DNA of 64,000 nt, taken from contig JAGKQI010000091.1 of the NCBI GenBank assembly GCA_018806915.1, positions 124,001 through 188,000 of the forward strand. The letters are read 5' to 3'. The stretch's first letter is position 1; every line of letters begins with the position of its first letter. This document shows, in pieces, positions 21,953 to 32,337 of this stretch. Made by a program: the position numbers and the translations under genes. Source of the stretch: Phytophthora colocasiae (Eukaryota > Oomycota > Peronosporomycetes > Peronosporales > Peronosporaceae). The notes under the pieces are model-generated. The model saw only the letters and a program-made list of their open reading frames with translations, made no database searches and was not told the origin of the DNA.

Positions 21953-22975
21953 GTGCGATCGTATCTGATCCGGCTGGTGGGAGGCGCCTCCAGTACCGGT
22001 CTGCTTGTCTTCAGTTGCGGCAAGGTATATTCTCCATAGATCCCCTTCAGAATCGGATCCGTCCGATCCAGATATTTCTTCCGATTCCGAGCTCGGATCT
22101 TGAGTTTGGATCGCCCGTACCACCGCCCGGGCGGGTGCTGCCGGGGCACTGGCCGGTGCCTTTTGTCTATACTTCGATCCAAACGCGGATTTGCGCTGTC
22201 TGCTTTTCGCCCGTTCCCGGGCACGAAGTACTTCCTCCAGCTCGTCGACGTCGCTCAGTCGGAGTAGGGTCAACCGATCAGCTAACTCAGGGTCTCCAAG
22301 TGTTTCGGTATAATGGTCCACATGCTCCCGGCAGGCCTTAGGGCTGCCATCCTTGATCTTCGGCCTAGCGCGTAAAGCTGCCACGTTGAGCCGGTAGAGA
22401 TAGTCGAGAGGGATCTCTACCGATCGCTTGCGAGCGTGATAGTATTGCCACGCGACCGACATACCTAACTCACAATACTAAGTCTGAAAACTGTCCAACA
22501 GGTCCGCCCACTTGGTTTTCGTCATTCGACTGAGCTGTCGGTACCAGTTATTCGCTGGTCCAACCATCAGATCTGCAAACGTGAGGCATTTCTTTTCCGT
22601 GGCCTGATCGCGCAGGAACGCCGACTTGATCTTACCAATCCTGGCCCGGGCGCGATCTTTATCTAAGTCTTTACCCGCAAAATCTTTCAGATCCGATATC
22701 GCTGAGATCCAGACCTGCTAGATCGATCCTCCTTGACCAATCACTGCAGATGCGATCGCTGCTTGACTCAACATCTGTCCACCGGAACCTGGTATACCCA
22801 GATCGTCTGCATCGTATTCCCATGTAATAAGGTCTGAGGCCGTAACGGACTCCATATAAACATCCAACTCCCATTTGATCGGCGGTCGGGGTGTCGCGAG
22901 ACTCCGTTCCTTTAAGAAACGATCCATCGCTATTTGGAAGTAGTCGTCCAGCTTGTTGTTTGATCCCGTGGAATT
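21953..22975 (-). pseudogene. Gypsy-T gag (N-terminus to linker), broken
   Basis: Reads right to left from about 22975: NSTGSNNKLDDYF, MDRFLKERSLATPRPPIKWE, WEYDADDLGIPGSGG, then a stop near 22720. Capsid core follows (FADLMVGPANNWYRQLSRM near 22560), another stop near 22485, and WQYYHARKRS ... LDYLYRLNVAALRA (22450-22350), GDPELADRLTLLRLSD, ending in an acidic SESEEISGSDGSDSEGDL linker near 22050. The second half matches the gag at 39567-40386. The zinc knuckles are missing because the copy is cut at 21953. Two or three stops make it a pseudogene. Confidence 0.75.
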
Positions 22976-22977
22976 AG

Positions 22978-23345
22978 TTGTCGGCGCGGTCTGATCTGGA
23001 ACAGAAGCGAATATTTGAAGCAGAGCTAGACAACTTTAGTGACCTGTTCGTCGAGTCTTCGGCTATGCCGGGACGGACGGAGCAGCTTCACTTCGAGATT
23101 GACACGGGCGATAGTCGGCCCATCAAACAGCAACCGTACCGGGTGTCCATAGCGGAAGGAGAGGTGATGGAAGCGGAGATACAGCAGTACTTGGACGCTG
23201 GACTGATCCGTCAGTCGAACAGTCCGTGGGTGAGTCCTGTTCTTATGATAAGGAAACCGGACGGTGGTATCCGATTCTGTATAGATTATCGCAAGTTGAA
23301 CGCTGTGACGGTGAAGGACTGTTACCCGATGCCGTTGATCGATGA
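22978..23345 (+). pseudogene. Ty3/Gypsy RT N-terminal fragment
   Basis: Open plus-strand reading: [87 protein letters not shown]. This is the fingers part of a Gypsy RT, ending abruptly at 23345 before the catalytic YxDD would be reached. It may be the only pol remnant of B2, because it has the same polarity as the B2 3' LTR, or an unrelated scrap. Both ends are rearrangement junctions. Confidence 0.75.
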
Positions 23346-24861
23346 TATTCCGTCTTCTTCGACTCGGACGAGGGCTTCTTGTCTTCGTAGGACGACTTCT
23401 TGGGCTTGTCTTCCTTCTTGGTGGAGCGAGGCTTGTCTTCGTCGGAGCCGTGGTAATCGCTGGACTTGTCGTCGTCGGGACCGTTGCTTGTCTCCTTATC
23501 TTCTTCTTCGTCTTCTTCTTCATCTTCTTGGGAAGGATCCTCTTGTTCTTCGTCGGAGTCTTCGGCCGAGTAAGCCCCGCCGATGGGCGGGGACGGAGGA
23601 AGAATCGTGGGCGCACCCGTGTCTTCGTCTTCGTAATCGGAGTCATCGTCACCTTGATCGGAGAGCTTGAAGGGCTTGTCGTCGAAGGCCACGGTGTGCG
23701 TACCTTTCAAGACGCGCTTGGCCACGTCGATCTGGACGGGACGGAGGGTACGGTCGGAGGGGAGGCGCTTCGAGACGCCGCTGGACCTGTTGCCGACTTA
23801 GCTTGCGGTCGGAGGCCGTTGACGTCAAGCACGATGCGGGCCAAGGCAACGTCGGAGAGGCGGAGATAGGGTTGGCGAGTGGGATCCAGTGCTTGAGTCT
23901 GCTCGAGAAGATCAGGAACGGAAGAGTAGCCCCTTCGTCCACGGAGAGAGGGTCGAGGGCGCGGGCGACAGTACGCTCATAACGAGAACGGTCACGGCGA
24001 AAGAGTGTTGCGAGGTCAGATTGAGCGGGAGCGGAGGAGCCGGACTGGGCCTTGGCGGCTGCGGCTGAGTGAGTGGCGGCCTTGCCTCCGTACCACATGA
24101 GCGTGTCGTGAGTGCCATTTTCTAGACGGTCGAGGAAGTCGTAGTAGCCGAAGGTCTCGATGTTCTTGCTGATGAAACGAAGCCGAGCTTGAACGGCGGC
24201 GGATTTCTGTTTGCGCTGGGCGCCGGCCTTGTCGGTGGGTGCGTAGAGCGCGCAGTCGAAGAAGACGGAGCGGTGTCTCATCCAGAAACGGTAGTGCGAA
24301 AGATAGAGGTCGGGATATTCGCTGGGGTCGTACCAGGCGCGTTGCTGGGACCATGGATACGCGAGACGGAATGGAGCCTTGCCACGATCGGTAGCCTCCG
24401 TGAGGATCTTATTGATGTCGTTCTTGATGGGCTTGGGAGTGTCGCGTGGTAGTCAAACTTGTAAGCCAGTTTGCTGGGCGCGGGGGACGGAGATGACGAG
24501 CTGCTGGTGCGTTGCTTCTTGGCTGGAGGACTGGACTTGGAAGAGCCTCGGGTGGCTGGACGCTTGGACGAGGAGGACGGATTAAAGAGAGAATGTGACG
24601 AGGACTGCCTGATCGCATGGAGTCGGGAGCTGGTAGAAGCGTTACCACTTCACTAAGGACGGAAGGAACCGTTCCGTCGGCAGTGACGATGGAGAGAGCG
24701 AGGTTGTCGAGGGCTTCAAGGCCCGTGGAAGCGTCGTTGATGGCTAGGAGAGAACGGAACTGCGTATAGAAGTCCACTTGGGCGGCGAGAGACTTGTCGG
24801 CGTCGCTGGACTTGGCCTTGGTGTCCAAGCGGAGACGGCCAGCGATGGCGTCCTTGTTCAT
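23346..24861 (-). pseudogene. Unrecognised protein with acidic Lys/Glu/Asp tail, antisense in B2
   Basis: ATG at 24861 (MNKDAIAGRLRLDTKAKSSD), followed by AAQVDFYTQFRSLLAINDAS. The reading then shifts frame near 24600 into a Ser-rich segment and AYPWSQQRAWYDPSEYPDLY, HYRFWMRHRSVFFDCALYAP, FGYYDFLDRLENGTHD. It shifts again near 23870 into LRLSDVALARIVLDVNGL and [20 protein letters not shown]. The last part is very acidic ([18 protein letters not shown]) then Lys/Ser-rich, cut at 23346 by the RT scrap. Length before decay was at least about 500 residues. I do not recognise it; there is no zinc knuckle or catalytic motif. It starts 270 bp from, and divergent to, the membrane ORF at 25132. Confidence 0.5.
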
Positions 24862-25131
24862 TCTTGGGACTTCGGCATGGTGGCGGAGGCGACTTTGGAG
24901 ACTGGAGGCGAATGCGGGACTGACGAGTGAGACGCCTGGTGCCTCTGTGATTGATGTCGCGAGACTGCGGTTGACACGCCAGTTGAGGACCAGGAAATTT
25001 AAGGAAAATAACCGGATCTGACAGTTGAGTGATGTGGGACACGGTACACATCTAATTGAGATTGTTGACCACGGACTAGCAGGACGGAGAAGCTATATGG
25101 AACTACGAAGCACTTTGCAATTGGAGCTGGC
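24862..25131. promoter_or_regulatory. Divergent intergenic region between the two B2 accessory ORFs
   Basis: 270 bp separate the ATGs at 24861 (minus) and 25132 (plus). It contains an AT-rich core (GGAAATTTAAGGAAAATAACC, near 25000) and CTATATGG near 25093, 39 bp before the plus ATG. A shared bidirectional promoter is inferred from layout only. Confidence 0.35.
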
Positions 25132-26343
25132 ATGGAGAACGACTCGGCTGAAGAAGTTATGGAATGGTGCCTATGGATGGTACGTTCGTCTACTATGCTG
25201 ATGTGGCACCTCGTTCGCTATCACTGGTTGGGACTGCTGTGGGCGCTCGGGGGTGTGCTCCTCTGGTTGATCACCAAGCCCCTTTGGAACATAGTGGCGC
25301 GGTTGGGATGGACGGCTTTCTGTTTCTCGTACAAGTGGGCCGATATCGCCAAGGAAAGCATCAAGAGCTACCGTCGGGTTGTTAGTCGGAGCGTGCTTCT
25401 TCACAACGAGCGTCGGTGGAAAATGTACGAAGCGTTATGGTTGGCACCGTTGACTATACTGGAAGTTAGAGAAGAACATCTACACGGCCTAGGACACCTG
25501 CTGTACAAGTGGTTGGAGGCTTTCCACGCCCTGTGGTGCGTGTTCGTGCCGGACGTCTTGGAATTAGGCTGCTGTTCCTCAGTGAAATACTGGAACGGTT
25601 CGCAAGTGGAGTGCCGGAGAACGGTTGACAGAGCGTGCTGTGCCGGCCGTGGTTTCTGGGCGTTTACGTCGCTAACGCTATACGCGGTATTCTACACGGT
25701 TGTGTACGTGTATGAACTGTTGGAGTGGGCCTGCTACGGAGTGTCGGGGGTCGGAGTGCTACTAACCGTCCTGAACTACGCGTTGACGGACGGCGGCTTG
25801 GCGTCCGAGGACGGGTTCGTGTTCGACTATGGTACGGTAAGAGTGAGCGGTGCTGTCGTTGTCGTGGGTTTCGCGAGCAGGGCTCTCCGTTGTTATGAAG
25901 CGTCGTCCGGGGGTCTGACGCCTTTCGAAATGGCTGGTAACCGATACGCCCAGTGGGTCAAAGATCTGAGAGATCAAGAGCAAGCGGAGCGTCTGAGTGA
26001 AGCGTTCTGGCGTCAAGACGGTTGCGTAGGACCTAGACCTCGCGTGAATCTCGGTCGACAGTGGGAAGCCGAGAGACAGGAGCTGAAGGAGCAAGTGCAA
26101 AGGGACGAGCTCGCTGCTGCTGCTCGCGAGAGAGCCGCTCGACGTGGGCGTCGAGTTTCAGTCGGGGAGGATGTCACGAGTGAAAACGGTGGCCACCGTC
26201 TCGGGCACGGTCCCGACCGTTCCCCCTCTGAAACCCGATCCACGACCCGTCGCATTGTGGAAGACCATATGTTTGGCGAAGAGCTGTTTGAGCCGTCCCC
26301 GGTCGCAGCCAGCACGAGGGTGAATGCGCGCCGCTATTGCTAG
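25132..26343 (+). CDS. Predicted multi-pass membrane protein at the 3' end of Gypsy-B, reading into the LTR
   Basis: Intact 403-codon ORF with ATG at 25132. Hydrophobic segments lie at about residues 32-48 (LGLLWALGGVLLWLI), 174-195 (FWAFTSLTLYAVFYTVVYVY) and 199-217 (VSGVGVLLTVLNYAL), with a weaker one at 236-252 (GAVVVVGF). A Cys-rich stretch (GCCSS, ECRRTVDRACCAGRG) precedes the second segment. The tail is a charged heptad-like helix (EAERQELKEQVQRDELAAA, about 312-331) and a basic run. The last 57 residues are encoded by the 3' LTR U3; the same reading and TAG are kept in the B1 LTR apart from one indel. Position matches env-like genes of retroelements, but I see no signal peptidase or furin site. 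Function unknown; it could also be a captured host membrane protein. Confidence 0.62.
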   Translation: MENDSAEEVMEWCLWMVRSSTMLMWHLVRYHWLGLLWALGGVLLWLITKPLWNIVARLGWTAFCFSYKWADIAKESIKSYRRVVSRSVLLHNERRWKMYEALWLAPLTILEVREEHLHGLGHLLYKWLEAFHALWCVFVPDVLELGCCSSVKYWNGSQVECRRTVDRACCAGRGFWAFTSLTLYAVFYTVVYVYELLEWACYGVSGVGVLLTVLNYALTDGGLASEDGFVFDYGTVRVSGAVVVVGFASRALRCYEASSGGLTPFEMAGNRYAQWVKDLRDQEQAERLSEAFWRQDGCVGPRPRVNLGRQWEAERQELKEQVQRDELAAAARERAARRGRRVSVGEDVTSENGGHRLGHGPDRSPSETRSTTRRIVEDHMFGEELFEPSPVAASTRVNARRYC

Positions 26344-26744
26344 GGAAACGAGGTCTGCGCGGTCAAGAAAGAGCGTGGAGCATGCGCCAGGTTGCGTGTG
26401 AGCTGATGCCGAGGACGGAAGACACGGACTAGAGCTACGCTGGGCTTAACAGCGCCCCGAGTATGCGTGAGGAAGGGGTGAGAGGTACCGTCGAGGAGAT
26501 ACGGACCCGGGAAGGACAAGGAAGAGGACTATGGAGGACGTGAGACGTTGGAAAACAGTGAAGGAAGGGCGTGCTGGTGGGGGTCAGTCGTGAATTTACC
26601 TTGGGCACCGCAGCACAAGCCCCAAGTCAAAGAATAATCGCTTTTATTTTTCTTTACTTTTGTGGTGCGCTTTTATAGCTCTACCGTTCCGTTCTACTTG
26701 TAAACCGCAGCGTCTACCGTCCCGCCCAAGACCGACTCGCGACA
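26172..26744 (+). repeat. 3' LTR of Gypsy-B copy B2
   Basis: 573 bp, TGTCACGAG...CTCGCGACA, preceded by a purine tract (GTCGGGGAGGA). No PBS follows it, so it is a 3' LTR. It contains the uninterrupted site into which Copia-I inserted in the other copy (around 26515-26525). The same purine tract and LTR end (GCGACA) are found in element J, which suggests relatedness. Confidence 0.85.
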
Positions 26745-26915
26745 GCCCTTTGCCAATGCAGTAAGCCTTACAGCCGGCTCTCGTTTCACTCACAGCAAGT
26801 TTCGCTCACCCGCTGTCCACGCTGGCCAGTAGCAGAGGCCACAAATGAAAAATTCAGTCATCATGGTCGCTCTCCGATTCCAATGTCGGCCGAGCTCCAC
26901 TTCAACGTCGCACCG
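26745..26915. other. Short segment between B2 LTR and Copia-II coding end
   Basis: 171 bp with no recognisable coding or repeat match in the window. By position it is the 3' untranslated end of Copia-II, whose 3' LTR I cannot find. Confidence 0.3.
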
Positions 26916-28690
26916 TCAGTTGGCTGCGGTTTTGCGAACTTCAACAGCCTCCCTCAAAGTCGCAGCCACTTGAGAGACGTGTAGCTGTTCACGAAGACAT
27001 GTGAAGGTCACGCGTTGGAGAGGCTTCGTCAGAATATCTGCGAGCTGTTGCTGAGTCGGGCAGTAGTTGACCTTGACATCACCACGCTTGATTACGTCTC
27101 TGATGAAATGGTAACGCACATTTATGTGCTTGCTGCGCGAGCTTGTTATCTCGTTCTCCATCGACTTGATAGCCGACTGATTGTCCACTTGCAGCGTGAT
27201 GGTGCGGTCCTTCGTCCACAGGCCGATTTCCACTAGAAGCTGCTTGATCCACACAGCGTCCTTGACCGCCATAGCTGCAGCGATGTACTCAGCTTCCATG
27301 GTTGATAACGCGACAGACGTTTGCTTCTTTGAAGCCCAAGCAATCACGATACCGTTGATCATGAGCACACAGCCTGAGACCGACTTAGCATCAGTCGCAT
27401 CTCCAGCCCAGTCCGCGTCGGAGTAGATCGTTGCAGACCACTTGCAACCTGTCCCTTGTTTGGCCTTGAAGAAGAGGCCAAACAAAGATGTCCCACGAAG
27501 GTAACGCAGTATGCGCTTCACGCCACGCCAGTGACTCTCACAGGGGAAAGCGACAAATATCGCCAGGTAGTTCACAGCCGCAGTAATGTCGGGTCGTTTG
27601 CAGTTGGAAATCCATAACAACGAACCGATGGCCCTTCTCATTAAGCTCGATTGACCACATCATCGTCAAATGCCCTCGAAGTCTCTATGGGAGTGTGAAT
27701 TGGTTTAGACATAGCCATCTCAAAGTTCACCAGTACCTCTGCGATTGTATCGCGTTGGTGTAGGAAGATGCCGCTGTCATCACGCTCGATGCAGATCCCA
27801 AGGCACTTGGTAGCGTCGCCCATGTCTTTGATGTCGAACTTCTGTCCAAGCTGATGCATAACCCAGTCACTGTCAGCATCATCCTCGCCCACGAAAACAA
27901 CATCATCGATATATAGTCCGAGCACGATCAACTTCCCGTTGCGGCGACAACTGTAGAGAAACGGGTCCAGTTTGCTGCGTGTGAAACCCAACTCCAGCAG
28001 GAACTTGTTAATCTCCTTGTTCCACAACAGTCCACTTTGTTTCAGTCCATACAGGCTTTTGACGAGAAGCCAAGCTATCTCACTCGAGTCTGGTGTGCCC
28101 TCAGGAGGGGTCATTAAGATATGGCGATCCAAATTTGCTTTAACAGGCGTTAGGCACATCACCCTGGCGGAGTATTCGTTGCCATTGTGCAGCCAATGTT
28201 GCGAGAAACCTCAGGCTGGTGAGCTTGAGTACCGGCGAGTACGTCTCCTCAAAATCAATACCAAATCGCTGAGAGAAGCCACGCGCCACCAGCCGAGCCT
28301 TGAACCGTTCCAGTTCACCGCGCGAGTTGAACTTAATCTTGAACACCCACTACGATGAAATCATGTTCTCGCCTACAGGACGGCGAACCACTTCCCAAGT
28401 GCCGTTTGCCTGCAGGTCTTGACGCTCCTTCTCGATTGCGGCCTTCCATTCGGGCCACTCAGGCTGCTGCTTCGCCTCAGCGATGTTGCGAGGTGTGACC
28501 ATTGCCGCCATGGCAGATGATAGCAACAGTGTTGCCGGTTGTCCTTCGACTTCCTCTATCAGTTCCTTCGCAAGCGAGAACTCATCAGTCTTCATTCTCT
28601 TGCGAGCACCAAAGACGCGACGAAGTGCAGCAGCACTGATGGGACTTCCAGCGTATTCATCTTCTCCGATGTCTTGACCCGTCGGCATCC
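26916..28690 (-). pseudogene. Copia-II reverse transcriptase and RNase H, frameshifted
   Basis: Minus-strand pol of a Ty1/Copia element. RT pieces: EWPEWKAAIEKERQDLQANGTWEVV, NSRGELERFKARLVARGFSQ, IDFEETYSPVLKLTSLR, SLYGLKQSGLLWNKEIN, catalytic LYIDDVVFVGED (about 27900). RNase [66 protein letters not shown]. Frame changes near 28350, 28150 and 27641 break it. Sequence is clearly different from Copia-I, so it is a separate family. Confidence 0.87.
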
Positions 28691-29842
28691 TTAAGTTGCG
28701 CTAGACGACGGCTCCTGCGTCGTTTGAACCCGCTTCGAGGTGGACCCTCATCCTTTTTGCTGACCCGCGGCGGCTGCGACGCAGTATCCTCTTGAGACTC
28801 GTCCACGGGGAGCTGTTGGCTGTGGTGGTCGTTGACTCCGTGGTAGCCGTCGGCTGTGTCACCGTGGAGCTGGTTCAATGTATTCTTTGTTTCTGTATCG
28901 TTCACGTCCAGCTTGTCGATGTTCTGCACGTCAGCACTCACCACAACGTTACGAGTACGTGGGATGAAGAGCCGGTATCCCTTCTGCTCCTCGCTAATGC
29001 CGATCACCACGCCTTTTTCAGCTCGGCGCTTCACGGAGGCTGCCTTCTTGTGAGCTATGTGTGTGGTGCAGGTCGACCCAAATTTCAGAATGTGCCCCCA
29101 CATTTGGCGGTTTATCAGTGAGGATCTCCATCGGAGACTTGCTGTCCGCGTTGGCTCTGGTCGGAAGGCGGTTCCGTATATACGATGAGTACTGCACGGC
29201 ATCTCCCCAGTAGCGTTCCGGCAATCCTGACGCCCATAGCACTGCTCTACCTGAGTCCATCAAGGTCCGATGCAAGCGTTCGACCTTTCCGTTAGATGCG
29301 GAGTTGTCGGGAAGCGTGAGCTGTTGGTTGATTTCATGTCGTTTGCAGAATGCGACGAACTCCCGGCCTTGGAACTCACCTCCACCATCCGATCGAACCA
29401 CCTTGACCACTATACCATGCTGGCGTTCAAACTCTGGAATGAAGTCCATCAACTTGGCTGCAGCTTCATCCTTCGTTCTCAGTAGGTAAACGCGATTGAA
29501 GGATGAACCGTAGTCCACAATGCTCAGCACGTGCTTGTTGCCATTTCTGTCGGCAGGAATGTCTACCTTCAAGTCGACTCCTAGGACTGCACCTACTTGA
29601 TCCGTTGGTGCTGATGTGGACGTGTCGGTCGTTGGGTGTCTCGACTTGGTCTGCTTTGCCTCGGCGCAGGGCAAGCAGAACTTCAGCTTCTTGGCCACGA
29701 CTTCCATATCCCCCGTCAAGCCCTTGGAGTATATCCGCATGAGGTCCTGGAAGTTCACGTGGCCTAGCCGCTCGTGCCAGTGCTGCAGTGTCGCCTTCGT
29801 CACTTGAACGAACATTGCTGCGCCACCTGTGTCTGGGTCCAC
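28657..29842 (-). pseudogene. Copia-II integrase
   Basis: HERLGHVNFQDLMRIYSKGL, then CLPCAEAKQTK (zinc-binding part), VDLKVDIPADRNGNKHVLSIVD with the first catalytic Asp, VRSDGGGEFQGREF with the second, and NSASNGKVERLHRTLMD with the Glu. The C-terminal part (28657-29202) is in another frame and includes EKGVVIGISEEQKGYRLFIP and a Ser/basic tail. The catalytic triad is present but the frame is split near 29020. Confidence 0.85.
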
Positions 29843-29893
29843 GACCTACGCCTTTCAGTAGGCACGTTTTGCCTTGTCAGTCGGCCACGGCGA

Positions 29894-30837
29894 TCACCTT
29901 GCCGTTCTTACCACGCAAATAGAAGGGTCGAAGGTGGTGGTAATGCCGTTCTCAGCAAGAGCCACGACTGAGATTAAGTTGCGAGCGAGACCTGGGACGT
30001 AATGCACCTCCTGCATGACCACGTGTTGGGTTTTATCGCCGTCTGAGATTCGTAACAGGCAGCTTCCCTTGTGCTGAGCTCGAAGAACCCCACCATTCGC
30101 CACCTTAATGACCAGGTTTGACGGCGAGGTACCGAAGAGAATAGTTTCATCACAGCACATGTGGTCCGTAGCCCCAGAGTTAATCAGCCAACTCGTGCAT
30201 TTAGCTGCTGCAGCTGCGTCCTGCTCTGCGGCGACCCACAACTCTACTTTCTCGCTGTCATCCTGATTGTCCACGGAAGAGCTGCGCTGTGCATGGTTTG
30301 TTTCACCGGTTTTCTCGTCCTTTTTATCCTCCTTCTTCGGATTCATACAGTTCTCGCGCCTGTGGCCTGCTTCACCGCAGTTCCAGCACTTAAACGTGAA
30401 TGTCTTTTCCGTGCTATTGGCCTGTGCAGCGGGGGTATTCTTCTTGTTGCTTTGTTGTTGCTGGCGAGGCTTCTGCTCGTGCTTGCTGCTTTCCTGCTGC
30501 TGACCGTTCGGCTTGTTGTTGTTACCGCTGGTTGACCACGCTGCTGTTGTTGTGTACCGCCCACGCGACGGCCATCACCCTTGCAGCGTATGATAAACGC
30601 GACCACCTTGTCCAACTCCTGCATGTAGTTGGTGCTGCTTTCGTCGACCTTGCTCAGAAGCGTAGACGTTAGCTCGGGGCACGCGTTATTGCACACAGTC
30701 TCCAATAGCAGCTGCGATCTGTCTCCAACCATCAACCGCTCGATGCACTTCAGGTAAGTGACATACTGCTTCCACGTATCACCTGGTCGCTTGCGCGTGT
30801 CGAGACGCTTCCCCAATTCATACTGCGTCAGACTGCA
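29894..30837 (-). pseudogene. Copia-II gag C-terminal half and protease
   Basis: From the inversion junction at 30837: LTQYELGKRLDTRKRPGDTW, YLKCIERLMVGDRSQLLLE, a Gln/Ser-rich linker, zinc knuckle CWNCGEAGHRRENC (about 30340-30390), then the protease WLINSGATDHMCCDE (about 30170). The usual protease Asp-Ser-Gly is Asn-Ser-Gly here (AAC for GAC), so the catalytic aspartate is lost in this copy. It ends with the pre-integrase start (VHYVPGLARNLISV). The N-terminal half of this gag is at 39103-39460 and 32338-32837, displaced by an insertion and an inversion. Confidence 0.82.
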
Positions 30838-30895
30838 CCCCAGTGCCTCTCACGCACTGCAGAACTCAGTTCTTCCCCAGTAGACCGCCCCGCGT

Positions 30896-31867
30896 CTACT
30901 GGGAGCCGTCGTTTCCCTGGGCAGAGCCCAAAGCGGGGCCCGCGGCAGGGTTGCGGCCATTCTGGCCGGCGCGCTCTTTGCGCAGAGGGCAGTTGGGCCT
31001 CAGATGTGTGGGACTACCGCACGTGTAGCACCGGCGGGTGCTCATACGCTGCACCGCAGCTCGTAGCTCAGCTACCTCATCTTCAGCATAGCTGAGGTCC
31101 ATGGGCTCGGGTCCCCCGGATCCTGTGCTGTTAGCACCGACCCTCGACAACTTAAAGTTGTGCTCGGTATTCAGTGCCACGCTGACAGCGTCCTCGAAGG
31201 TGCGAGGATTCTGACGGAATGCCTCCGTCATGGCCACGCCAGCTCGCAAACCTTCCATGAAGATGGTCACGGTGACCACCTCCGGTAGAGGGTCGGCAGC
31301 CATACCGGCAATGAGCGTGCGCAGCTCTTGGACATAGTCCACCAGGTCCTTCTTGCCCTGTCGGCAAGCAAGGAAGCGTGAACGCACGCGATACGCCTGG
31401 TTAGGCGGAGCAAACACTTGCGTAAGCTTGGCCTTAAGCTCACCCCAAGTGGGGAAGGCCATTTCTACCGACGTCCCAGACGTCAAGGCCCATTCTCGTG
31501 CTCGTCCTTCGAGCTTAGAGATGGCGAACGCCACGCGTTGGCCTTCCAACTGGAGCATAGCAGCCCCCATGGCCATTTCGACCTCTCGGGTCCACAACAG
31601 GAGGTTCTCTCCTTCGTGCCCGTGAAAGGTCTTCACGCTGAGCGTGACGGGCTTAGCTCTCGGAGCGGGGTTAACCCCTTTTACATTCCGTTGGATGTGC
31701 TCAACGAGAGCGTTTTCGTACGAGGCAAATGCCTCCAGGCGCGCGTTGACGGCTTCCGGCCCTTGAGACGCAAGGTGCGCCATACCTTCAGGGCCCAGCA
31801 AGGACGTAAGCTTGTTAAGCGTGTCCCGCTGACTCGGAGTCAAGTGAGCGTATGCTTCTGGCTCCAT
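30896..31867 (-). CDS. Gypsy-A gag (capsid and CCHC zinc knuckle), intact frame
   Basis: Begins at ATG 31867 ([20 protein letters not shown]), 39 bases after the PBS, and stays open for about 323 codons. N-terminal helices, conserved [20 protein letters not shown], capsid core ([57 protein letters not shown]), [18 protein letters not shown] coiled segment, and zinc knuckle [14 protein letters not shown] about 45 residues from the end. Role: particle shell and RNA packaging. It ends 58 bases before the inversion junction. In A1 a protease frame follows about 60 bases later. The intact frame suggests fairly recent activity. Confidence 0.9.
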   Translation of the reverse strand: MEPEAYAHLTPSQRDTLNKLTSLLGPEGMAHLASQGPEAVNARLEAFASYENALVEHIQRNVKGVNPAPRAKPVTLSVKTFHGHEGENLLLWTREVEMAMGAAMLQLEGQRVAFAISKLEGRAREWALTSGTSVEMAFPTWGELKAKLTQVFAPPNQAYRVRSRFLACRQGKKDLVDYVQELRTLIAGMAADPLPEVVTVTIFMEGLRAGVAMTEAFRQNPRTFEDAVSVALNTEHNFKLSRVGANSTGSGGPEPMDLSYAEDEVAELRAAVQRMSTRRCYTCGSPTHLRPNCPLRKERAGQNGRNPAAGPALGSAQGNDGSQ

Positions 31868-31905
31868 TCTCACAGAGAAACAGTCTTCAACTCAGGAGTT
31901 GGATT

Positions 31906-32337
31906 GACTACAAGTGCTACCAGATGCAGCGGGGCTGCGTAGGTGCGCACGGCACAGAGGAAGTTAAGTTGACTCGTAGAGTCCTGCTTGCAAGGCACTA
32001 GCCTTCGGTTCTATACAAGAACCAAGTTGTCCACTAAATACGGGACTCACAGAGTCAGTGTCCCTATAATAAAGGAACTAACACTAATTATATAAAATGC
32101 AAACTGATTTTTATTGACTTTATTGCCCTAATTCTAAATGTAACGGATTTAGTATCTAGCATACTAAATCCTACTCAAAATGCAATGTGTGGCTCTGAGC
32201 TATCTGCCAGCAACTGGCTACATATGTGACATGTGAGAAACACTATGTGTCGTACACAGATCTGTGACTTGTGACCTGGATGGTGTATACCACACCTACT
32301 GTAGCCAAGGCGCGCAGCGCCGTGTAACTCCGTTACA
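31906..32337 (-). repeat. 5' LTR of A3 (31925-32337) with PBS (31906-31922)
   Basis: 413-bp LTR, TGTAACGGAG...GCTGCA on the minus strand; PBS TGGTAGCACTTGTAGTC two bases later. About 4% different by eye from the A3 3' LTR (38690-39102). Confidence 0.88.

Larger units (their letters stand above)
30838..32337 (-). mobile_element. Gypsy-A copy A3, 5' half (LTR, PBS, gag), inverted
   Basis: LTR 31925-32337, PBS 31906-31922 and gag 30896-31867 on the minus strand. Its flank (TCGCC, 32338-32342) is the reverse complement of the flank after the A3 3' LTR (GGCGA, 39103-39107). Reversing 30838-32837 restores gag upstream of protease in one orientation and rejoins the Copia-II gag frame. I therefore read this as the 5' half of A3, not a separate element. 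Confidence 0.8.

Noticed and set aside
23342..23869. A hydrophobic plus-strand ORF that looks membrane-spanning
   Set aside because: It is the complement of Glu/Asp/Lys codons (GAA, GAC, AAG give TTC, GTC, CTT) in the acidic minus-strand protein. The same applies to 15770-16102.
25132..26343. A normal host membrane-protein gene
   Set aside because: Not fully excluded, but the ORF runs 172 bp into the LTR and ends there in the same stop found in the other LTR copy, which fits an element-encoded gene better.
30838..32337. A separate minus-strand Gypsy-A element
   Set aside because: Its flank matches the A3 3' flank as an inverted 5-bp duplication, and undoing one inversion restores both A3 and the Copia-II gag frame.
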